DNA from: Deltaproteobacteria bacterium
GTDB taxonomy: Bacteria; Bdellovibrionota_C; UBA2361; JAAYZI01
Direction: 5' to 3'
Length of the DNA stretch: 10,051 nt
Assembly: GCA_012514925.1 (NCBI GenBank)
Contig: JAAYZI010000038.1
Span: forward strand, 1 to 10,051
Shown here: in pieces, positions 1 through 5,826 of the stretch
How the letters are laid out: each line of letters opens with the position of its first letter
Position numbering within the stretch: position 1 is the stretch's first letter
The notes under the pieces: generated by a model
Databases searched by the model: none
Told to the model about the DNA's origin: nothing
What the model saw: the letters and a program-made list of their open reading frames with translations, nothing else
Translations under genes and position numbers: made by a program

Positions 1-84
1 ATATGCGACAAGGCCGATATTAGGTCGTACCAGATTGGATGACCTTACGTTTTATATGGGGAAATCTAACATTGTCTGTGTGAT

Positions 85-161
85 GGTATCCGTTTGCATG
101 AGTTTTACTTTCTCTGGAGAAAGTGAAATCAATTCCACGCGTGAATGGTTACCGGATACCA
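85..161 (+). repeat. Dispersed palindromic repeat, copy 1 (compact form)
   Basis: An 8-bp inverted repeat, GGTATCCG (85-92) and CGGATACC (153-160), brackets a strong hairpin. The inner hairpin has arms at 103-114 and 117-128 (core ACTTTCTC-TG-GAGAAAGT, with a T-G wobble outside the core). The right part, CAATTCCACGCGT at 130-142, reappears exactly in copy 2 near 5796-5808, and the left part (GTTTGCATGAGTTTTACTTTCTC) matches copy 2 with few differences. The shared blocks in the same order, plus terminal inverted repeats, point to a mobile or REP/MITE-like element rather than chance. No transposase is encoded here. Its function, if any, is unknown. Confidence 0.75.
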
Positions 162-172
162 AAAATTCGTAA

Positions 173-183
173 ACTTTCTCCGG
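173..183 (+). repeat. Orphan half of the repeat palindrome
   Basis: ACTTTCTCCGG is an exact 11-base match to the left half and centre of the perfect palindrome in repeat copy 2 (5705-5715). It lies 13 bases after the right end of copy 1. The expected GAGAAAGT arm is missing and a GC-rich patch follows instead. It may be the remnant of an adjacent or nested repeat unit, but with only 11 bases this is suggestive, not proven. Confidence 0.35.
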
Positions 184-358
184 GGGCGCGCCCTTTTAAT
201 CTAGCTTCCAGCTCAAAAGAGCTACCTCGTTTGTACGGGATTCCATTATACGCTTTCAAATCGTCATTAGCTCTTCATTTTTACGATGTTGCTGGCATTA
301 GACTCGACTTGTAACTAAGCCTGGTGAAATATTTGCGTTAATCGTTTAATTATTCATT

Positions 359-1153
359 ATGAAAAATCTTAGGCGAGATTTGTTTGAGACAGATATGGTC
401 GGGGCGCTGGCCATAGATGGCGGGGAGGTTGCGGAGTCGAATCTGTCTGTCTTTTTGCTTGAATACTTGGGAGAGGAGTTGGCAGGCCGGGTGCGCGCTG
501 AGATCTCGGAAGACTTGCGCTTCTTTCGCAGTTTGGATCCGGCGTCCACAGAGTACAGCGAAGTTCAAATCTTAAGTGTGCGCCGCGGTATGGCGGCGGT
601 TGCGGCTCATCGGATTTTTGCGGCACTGCTGGCGGAAGGGGGCAACCTTTATGATCTTGAAGTGGTGGCCAAGTATGTGCAAAAGGACACCAACGTCGAG
701 ATTCATCCGGGCGCCCAGATAGGAGTGCCGTTTGCGATCGACCACGGGCATGGCACCGTGATTGGAGCAACCACTCGTATTGGAAAGCGCAATTTTATTT
801 ATCATGGGGTCACGTTAGGAGCTTCCAAGCGTTTTACGCGCGTGGGAAGGCGCCATCCTTTGGTTGGGGATAATGTGTTTTTTGGAAACGGATCTCAGGT
901 GCTCGGTCCAAGTATAATCGCAGATGATGTGAAGTTGGCCTGCAGTGTGCGTGTCAGGGATTGCGAGATTGGCGCAGGGGTTCATATTGCGATGGATGTG
1001 CGATTGGCAGGCGTGAAAGTGCCAGCCGGAGTGCAAGTGCTGGGGTATGATCAGGAGAAGCTGAATCGTTATCTGGTGCGAAGTTCGGACAACCAAGACA
1101 GTGCGGTGGAATGGCGAGACCTTGACGCTTTTGATGCTGCCAATGTGGATTAG
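359..1153 (+). CDS. cysE: Serine O-acetyltransferase (CysE-type)
   Basis: This enzyme transfers acetyl from acetyl-CoA to L-serine, giving O-acetylserine, the first committed step of cysteine synthesis in the cytoplasm. The 264-residue length fits the family. An N-terminal helical domain (about 25-110, with the family-like DPAS at 60-63) precedes a left-handed beta-helix of hexapeptide repeats (about 114-225). The catalytic His is H129 in IDHGHG, preceded by D128, and the second active-site His is H166 in RRHP. The residue equivalent to E. coli Asp143 is Glu114 (VEIHPGA), as in Bacillus-type CysE. After RHP the repeats are atypical (ACSVRVRDCEIGAGVHIAMDV), the usual G[IV]PAR end is missing, and the acidic tail ends in Asp rather than the Ile that docks into cysteine synthase. 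The ATG has no good ribosome site; M13 (395) is an alternative start. No cysK lies nearby. The stop codon overlaps that of the opposing gene. Confidence 0.87.
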   Translation: MKNLRRDLFETDMVGALAIDGGEVAESNLSVFLLEYLGEELAGRVRAEISEDLRFFRSLDPASTEYSEVQILSVRRGMAAVAAHRIFAALLAEGGNLYDLEVVAKYVQKDTNVEIHPGAQIGVPFAIDHGHGTVIGATTRIGKRNFIYHGVTLGASKRFTRVGRRHPLVGDNVFFGNGSQVLGPSIIADDVKLACSVRVRDCEIGAGVHIAMDVRLAGVKVPAGVQVLGYDQEKLNRYLVRSSDNQDSAVEWRDLDAFDAANVD

Positions 1154-2208
1154 CGTTGCTTATTACGGTTAGTGTAGGAAACGCTGCGTTCAGCTTCGTT
1201 TATAATTTCCCGCTCCGTAGGTTCGAAGGCTTCATTTACAGTTATGCCAGGTTCTTTTATTAGTCTGTCAATGACGGGATTGTCGGCCAGGTCGGGACGC
1301 AAGGAGAGTACCCTTTCGATCTTTTTGTCGTCTTTGGCTTTCTCCCTCTTTTGGTCCTGTTCTTCAACTTGCTTGTCTTCTTTCTCCTTTTTACGAACCC
1401 CATTGGCATAGTTTTCAACAGCCTCGGCGATTTTTTGCCCGATTGAGGGCGAGGAGTCTTGGGGACGAAGAAGAGCATATCCCCACCCTAGATTAATTTC
1501 TCGTCCTGCAGAGGAAGTGGGCGTCTCTATAAAAGGATGTTTCCCATTCGAATCATTTTGCAGAGCCTCAAAAGGGGAGATTGTCTCAGCCTGGGAGCTG
1601 CGGGTCGACTTGCTAACGCTCTCTACAGCAGCATCCCAAAGCTTTTTTACCGCTGATTTACAGGTTGTCCAAAAACCCGACACAGCTGCTAGGCAGCGGT
1701 GGGTAAATTCCGGGGGAATGCCTAAGGCCGCTCCGATCTGCTCGACTTTTGTTGCGACAGACCGGGCCGCGCTTTCAACGTACCGAGTGGCTTTGGTGGC
1801 GAGGTCTGAGACATTTTGCTTAATGCGATCAAGAAAGGTTTGCTGGTGAGCCTGCTCGGCTTCCGGTTGTTTCTCTTTTTGTTTCGACCTTTCCGCCTGA
1901 GGTGCAGGTTTTGGTGTGGTTTGTACCTCTGAAAGATTCTCGCTTAGTGCCGTTAAGATCTTAGATGCGTGGGAAGTTGGGCTGGAGGGGCGCTCCTTAG
2001 AAGGCGGAGGTTTTAGGACATTTAAATTGGATGAGGGGGATGGGGCACGGCTAGTTTGTGGCTCCCCCTTAGGAGCTTCCCTTTGAAGGCTTTGATTTAG
2101 TGATTGGAAATTCGCCATATTCGCAAACACATCCTCTAGTGAGGTTATGTCTAGTTTGGAAGGCGGCGTGCCGTAAGTTCCGCTACCTGCATATATTATC
2201 GGATGCAC
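1150..2208 (-). CDS. Unrecognised Pro/Ser-rich, helical charged protein
   Basis: I do not recognise this 352-residue protein. There is no signal peptide or clear membrane segment. Visible regions: a short N-terminus (1-40, starting HPIIYAGSGTYGTPP); a Pro/Ser/Lys-rich, probably disordered linker (45-115); an amphipathic alpha-helical block (about 123-200) with Ala/Val heptads and the aromatic stretch SGFWTTCKSAVKKLWDA; a loop containing GWGYALLRP (241-249); a very charged Lys/Glu/Asp coiled-coil-like run (271-300); and a C-terminal helical segment. The start is GTG, supported by an AGGA ribosome site 8 bases upstream. Its codons look like ordinary coding sequence, and no long competing frame covers it on the other strand. 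It is convergent with cysE and divergent from ileS. Modular disorder plus helices could suit a secreted, scaffold or cell-surface-associated protein, but nothing shows which. Confidence 0.75.
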   Translation of the reverse strand: MHPIIYAGSGTYGTPPSKLDITSLEDVFANMANFQSLNQSLQREAPKGEPQTSRAPSPSSNLNVLKPPPSKERPSSPTSHASKILTALSENLSEVQTTPKPAPQAERSKQKEKQPEAEQAHQQTFLDRIKQNVSDLATKATRYVESAARSVATKVEQIGAALGIPPEFTHRCLAAVSGFWTTCKSAVKKLWDAAVESVSKSTRSSQAETISPFEALQNDSNGKHPFIETPTSSAGREINLGWGYALLRPQDSSPSIGQKIAEAVENYANGVRKKEKEDKQVEEQDQKREKAKDDKKIERVLSLRPDLADNPVIDRLIKEPGITVNEAFEPTEREIINEAERSVSYTNRNKQR

Positions 2209-2216
2209 TATCTTTT

Positions 2217-2220
2217 TCCT
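2217..2220 (-). promoter_or_regulatory. Ribosome binding site deciding a GTG start
   Basis: Read on the minus strand, AGGA (within CCAGGAAAAAGATAGTG) lies 8 bases before the GTG at 2208. This is good Shine-Dalgarno spacing and supports GTG as the start of the 352-residue gene, because no ATG is available near the N-terminus. Confidence 0.6.
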
Positions 2221-2231
2221 GGTTTTCGTGT

Positions 2232-2253
2232 AAACCTAGGCTAGCTTAGTTTT
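2232..2253. promoter_or_regulatory. Imperfect palindrome in divergent gap, candidate operator
   Basis: AAACCTAGGCTAGCTTAGTTTT pairs with its own reverse complement at 9 of 11 positions and is centred at 2242/2243. It sits in the 62-base gap between the divergent 352-residue gene and ileS, 17 bases before the ileS start. It could be a repressor or activator site for one or both genes. A terminator is less likely, since the palindrome leaves no loop. No T-box-like leader fits in so short a gap. Confidence 0.3.
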
Positions 2254-2270
2254 TGATCGAATGAGGAGAG

Positions 2271-5200
2271 ATGGCATTTAAAGAATTGCCGCAGAAGGCT
2301 GATTTTCCAGCGCAAGAGCGGGAGGTGTTAGAATTTTGGAGAGAGAGCGACGCGTTTAAAAAGATGCGCGAAATTCACCGTGGAGGGCCTCACTGGTCGT
2401 TTGTGGACGGACCGATTACGGCCAACAATCCCATGGGAGTGCACCACGGCTGGGGCCGTACCTATAAGGATCTCTATCAGCGCTTTCACACCATGCGTGG
2501 GCGAGAGTTGCGCTACCAAAACGGTTTTGATTGCCAGGGGCTGTGGGTCGAGGTCAATGTTGAGCGGGAGCTGGGCTTCTCCTCCAAGCGTGATATCGAA
2601 AAGTACGGTTTGGCGCGGTTTGTGAGCAAGTGCAAAGAACGCGTGCTAAGACAGGCGGCGATTCAGACCAGGCAGTCACAGCGGCTGGGTTACTGGATGG
2701 ATTGGAATGACCCGGAGATGCTTGAGCGCCTAGCGGATAAGCTAATCTCAGATCCGCAGGAAATGATCACGGTCGACGGGCCCGATGGTCCTGTCACTGA
2801 TACGGTCGAGCAGATCATAGGCAGGCTCGGCATGCCCGACTTGGGGGGCAGCTACTTCACCTTCTCCAACGAGAACAATTTTATGATCTGGTCTTTCCTT
2901 AAGAAGTGCTGGGAGAAAGGCTGGGTTTACCGTGGTGTTGACGTCATGCCCTGGTGCTCGCGCTGCGCCACCGGGATCAGCCAGCATGAGATTGTAACTG
3001 ACGGTTACATGGATCTAACCCACCAGGCTGTGACGTTACGCTTTCCGCTCTTGGAGAGGGAGAATGAGTCGTTGCTGGTTTGGACGACTACGCCCTGGAC
3101 TCTCACCAGTAATGTTGCGGCGGCGGTAGGGCCGGATCTGGTCTATCTAAAAATTCAAGCTGGTGACGAGATTCTTTATCTCTCAAAGGGCACTGCGCAA
3201 GCGGTGTTAAAGGGAGAGTATAAAGTCTTGGAGGAGTTAAGCGGCAAACAAATGGAAGGCTGGCGTTACCGTGGGCCCTTTGATGAGCTGGAGGCCGCCC
3301 AGAAGCCGGGCGGGTTTACGCACCTTAGCGAGCTTACGGCAGGGTTAAAGGAGAGCGCTGCGGCGGCTCACCGGGTGCTGCTGTGGGATATCGTAGGCGA
3401 GAGTGAAGGCACCGGAATCGTGCACATAGCGCCTGGCTGCGGTGCTGAGGATTTTGTGTTGGGCAAAGAGAACCATCTGCCCTTGATTGCTCCGCTTGAT
3501 GATGAGGGCCACTTTACGGAAGGGTTTGAGTGGCTGAGCGGTAAGCATGTCTTAGATGTGCCGGAACTGATCTTTGAGGATCTAAAGAAAAAAGCGCTTC
3601 TCTACCGCGTTGATAAGTACACCCACCGTTATCCGGTGTGTTGGCGTTGCCGCAGTGAGTTGGTGTTTCGGCTGGTAGATGAATGGTTCATCAGTATGGG
3701 CCCTCTTTATGACAAGCCTCGCGAAGAGCTTAGCGCTGAAGAGAAAGCTAAGAGCCTGCGTTATCAGATCATGGATGTGGTCGATCCGATCAAGTGGATC
3801 CCTGAATTTGGGCACGCGCGTGAAATGGATTGGCTGCGCAACATGCATGATTGGATGATCAGTAAGAAGCGTTATTGGGGTTTGGCGCTTCCGATCTGGC
3901 AGTGCGACTGCGGCCATTTTGAGGTGATCGGTGACGAGCGCGAGCTAGAAGAGAGAGCAGTTAGTGGGTGGGATAAACTGGCGGGCCACACACCGCACCG
4001 TCCCTATATAGACGAGGTCAAGATTGCTTGCAGTAAGTGTGGCGCCCATATGAGCCGCATTCCGGATGTTGGTAACCCTTGGTTAGACGCCGGGATCGTG
4101 CCGTTTAGTACCCTTAGGTACCGCAGTGACCGAGAGTATTGGGAGAGTTGGTATCCGGCCCACTGGATCAGTGAGTGTTTCCCAGGCCAATTTAGAAACT
4201 GGTTCTATAGTTTGCTGGCCATGGCCACGGTTATGGATGGGACTCCGCCTTTTTTAACCAATTTCACCTATGCCACGCTACTGGCTGAAGATGGCCGCCC
4301 CATGCACAAAAGTTGGGGCAACTCGATTGAGTTCAACGAGGCTGCCGACAAGATCGGGGTGGATGTGATGCGCTGGCTCTACTGCGCGCATAAGCCCGAA
4401 AACGATCTGTTGTTTGGATACACCCGCGGGGATGAGATCCGCAGGCGTTACCTAATCCCGCTCTGGAACGTCTACAGCTTTTTCGTAACCTACGCCAATT
4501 TGGATGGCTGGCAGCCCAAGACTGAAGGCTTTGACCCCAACGTGCCGGAAGGTAATACTCCGAAGGGTGTCGGTCTTTTGGACCGCTGGATTTTGGCCAG
4601 ACTGAATCAGGTTACAGCTCGTGTGGGTGAGCAGCTGGAGCGTTGCGATTTTCTGGGGGCCACTCTAGCGGTTGAAGAGCTTTTGGAGGATCTTACCAAC
4701 TGGTATATCCGGCGCAGCCGCCGTCGTTTTTGGAAGAGTGAGAGGGACGACGACAAACATGGTGCCTACGCGACTCTTTACCATGTGCTCGTCAAGCTTA
4801 TAAAACTGTTGGCGCCCTTTACTCCCTTTGTGACAGAGCAGATCTATCAGAACCTAGTGCGTACCGCGCAGGCCGGAGCGCATTTAAGCGTGCATCATTG
4901 CCGCTGGCCTGAAGCTGATCTGGCTGCGGTTGATAAAACCCTCTTGGATCAGATGCAGCTGGCGCGCCAAGTCGCGACGTTAGGGTTGAGTGCTAGGAAC
5001 GAGGCAAATCTTAAGGTGCGTCAGCCCCTAGGCCGCGCCCTTGTGCATAGCCTGAGCAAGACCGAGCTTACTCCTGAGATGATCGAGATCGTTTTAGACG
5101 AGTTAAACGTAAAAAGCATTGAAGTGGTGGAGCATGAAGGAGACTTAGTAGAGTACAAAGTTCTACCCGATAATAAGCTTTTGGGTGCCCGTTTTGGGGC

Positions 5201-5687
5201 TAAGTTTCCGGCGGTACGGAAGGCCATTTCAGATGCGGACCCTAAAGAGATAGCGGCGCGGGTGCGAGCCGGGGAGAAGTCCTCGGTTGAGCTTGAGGGA
5301 GAGACCATCGAGTTCGATCCCAACGAATTAATCATCAGCACCGTGGCTGCTACTGGTTTGGCGGTTGCGTTTGACCGTGGTGTAACAGTTGCGATCGATA
5401 CTAAGATTACTCCCGAGCTTAAATCGGAAGGGCTGGCGCGGGAGGTTGTGCGGCGCATTCAGTCGATGCGTAAGGACGCTGGATTTAGGATTGAAGATCG
5501 TATTCGCACCTTTTATCAGGGCAGCAGTGAGTTAGAGCAGGTGCTTGGGGAGTGGTCTGAGTACGTGCGAGCTGAGACGCTAAGCGATGACCTTGTACAA
5601 GGCTCTGCCGTAGAGGGGGCGTACCAGGAAAGCCATAAGCTTGCAGGGTACGAAATCTCCCTGGGTGTTTGTTTATCAGTACCGTAA
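2271..5687 (+). CDS. ileS: Isoleucyl-tRNA synthetase, IleRS2-type with GXHH motif
   Basis: This enzyme charges tRNA(Ile) with isoleucine in the cytoplasm and edits mischarged valine. At 1138 residues it is longer than typical bacterial IleRS1 and fits the eukaryote-like class. Domains: Rossmann catalytic core from about 40, with the HIGH motif replaced by G56-V-H-H59; the CP1 editing domain (about 245-445) with the Thr-rich WTTTPWTLTSN (271-281) and GTGIVHIAPGCGAEDF (380-395); Cys pairs C229/C232, C457/C460, C545/C547 and C587/C590, probably zinc-binding in part; WLDAG (604-608); the KMSKS loop as P677-M-H-K-S681; the helical anticodon-binding domain (about 765-880); and a C-terminal extension (about 1020-1138) like that of other long IleRS proteins. 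AGGAG just before the ATG supports the start. The flanking motifs (NNPMGVHHGWGRTYKD, GRPMHKSWGNSIEF) are those of a known divergent branch, so the changes are not sequencing errors. The usual ileS neighbour lspA is absent. Confidence 0.96.
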   Translation: MAFKELPQKADFPAQEREVLEFWRESDAFKKMREIHRGGPHWSFVDGPITANNPMGVHHGWGRTYKDLYQRFHTMRGRELRYQNGFDCQGLWVEVNVERELGFSSKRDIEKYGLARFVSKCKERVLRQAAIQTRQSQRLGYWMDWNDPEMLERLADKLISDPQEMITVDGPDGPVTDTVEQIIGRLGMPDLGGSYFTFSNENNFMIWSFLKKCWEKGWVYRGVDVMPWCSRCATGISQHEIVTDGYMDLTHQAVTLRFPLLERENESLLVWTTTPWTLTSNVAAAVGPDLVYLKIQAGDEILYLSKGTAQAVLKGEYKVLEELSGKQMEGWRYRGPFDELEAAQKPGGFTHLSELTAGLKESAAAAHRVLLWDIVGESEGTGIVHIAPGCGAEDFVLGKENHLPLIAPLDDEGHFTEGFEWLSGKHVLDVPELIFEDLKKKALLYRVDKYTHRYPVCWRCRSELVFRLVDEWFISMGPLYDKPREELSAEEKAKSLRYQIMDVVDPIKWIPEFGHAREMDWLRNMHDWMISKKRYWGLALPIWQCDCGHFEVIGDERELEERAVSGWDKLAGHTPHRPYIDEVKIACSKCGAHMSRIPDVGNPWLDAGIVPFSTLRYRSDREYWESWYPAHWISECFPGQFRNWFYSLLAMATVMDGTPPFLTNFTYATLLAEDGRPMHKSWGNSIEFNEAADKIGVDVMRWLYCAHKPENDLLFGYTRGDEIRRRYLIPLWNVYSFFVTYANLDGWQPKTEGFDPNVPEGNTPKGVGLLDRWILARLNQVTARVGEQLERCDFLGATLAVEELLEDLTNWYIRRSRRRFWKSERDDDKHGAYATLYHVLVKLIKLLAPFTPFVTEQIYQNLVRTAQAGAHLSVHHCRWPEADLAAVDKTLLDQMQLARQVATLGLSARNEANLKVRQPLGRALVHSLSKTELTPEMIEIVLDELNVKSIEVVEHEGDLVEYKVLPDNKLLGARFGAKFPAVRKAISDADPKEIAARVRAGEKSSVELEGETIEFDPNELIISTVAATGLAVAFDRGVTVAIDTKITPELKSEGLAREVVRRIQSMRKDAGFRIEDRIRTFYQGSSELEQVLGEWSEYVRAETLSDDLVQGSAVEGAYQESHKLAGYEISLGVCLSVP

Positions 5688-5820
5688 CTGTTTACATGAA
5701 TATTACTTTCTCCGGAGAAAGTGAAATGTAAGTAAAATGAACTTCGCGTTACTGCCGAGAGGTTTAAAACAAAATTGCATAATCAATTACATGATCAATT
5801 CCACGCGTAAGCGGATACCA
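5678..5820 (+). repeat. Dispersed palindromic repeat, copy 2 (long form)
   Basis: This copy fills the gap between the convergent ileS and membrane-protein genes. It contains the perfect 18-bp palindrome ACTTTCTCCGGAGAAAGT (5705-5722), preceded by GTTTACATGAATATT. The right block ATCAATTCCACGCGT...GCGGATACCA (5794-5820) follows after 68 bases (5728-5795) that copy 1 lacks. Within that insert ATCAATT (5782-5788) is repeated at 5794-5800. The left end is degenerate (AGTACCG in place of GGTATCCG) and overlaps the last codons and stop of ileS. As RNA, the palindrome would form a stem ending transcripts from either side, but there is no following U-run, so a Rho-independent terminator role is uncertain. 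Confidence 0.72.
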
Positions 5821-5826
5821 GAGCTG

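Larger units (their letters stand above)
1..358. other. Gene-free leader region upstream of cysE
   Basis: This stretch is visibly AT-richer than the genes that follow and holds no convincing gene. It contains repeat copy 1 (85-161), an orphan half-palindrome (173-183), a GC-only patch around 182-193 with the palindrome GGGCGCGCCC, and a small AGCTC-AAAA-GAGCT hairpin at about 209-222. A plus-strand frame is open from base 2 to a stop at 170-172. It could be the tail of an upstream gene, but it runs straight through the repeat and has no recognisable protein features. No tRNA-like cloverleaf was found by eye. The cysE promoter must lie here, but no clear -35/-10 pair stands out. Confidence 0.6.

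Noticed and set aside
2..172. Plus-strand frame open from the window start to a TAA at 170-172
   Set aside because: It could be the tail of an upstream gene, but it reads through repeat copy 1, lies in AT-rich DNA and has no recognisable protein pattern.
123..314. 63-residue plus-strand frame starting with GTG inside the repeat palindrome
   Set aside because: The start lies in the right arm of the hairpin, there is no ribosome site, the first part is repeat sequence, and the protein shows no domain or signal.
1517..1849. 110-residue plus-strand frame opposite the 352-residue gene
   Set aside because: It is an antisense shadow with no ribosome site. The minus-strand gene is longer and has a supported GTG start.
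2221..2234. Possible further relic of the dispersed repeat (minus-strand GTTTACACGAA)
   Set aside because: Only about 10 of 11 bases match the left-end motif and no other repeat block is nearby, so chance is likely.
5021..5458. 145-residue minus-strand frame inside ileS
   Set aside because: It is antisense to the well-conserved IleRS C-terminal region; its Ser/Arg/Thr-rich composition is typical of shadow frames.
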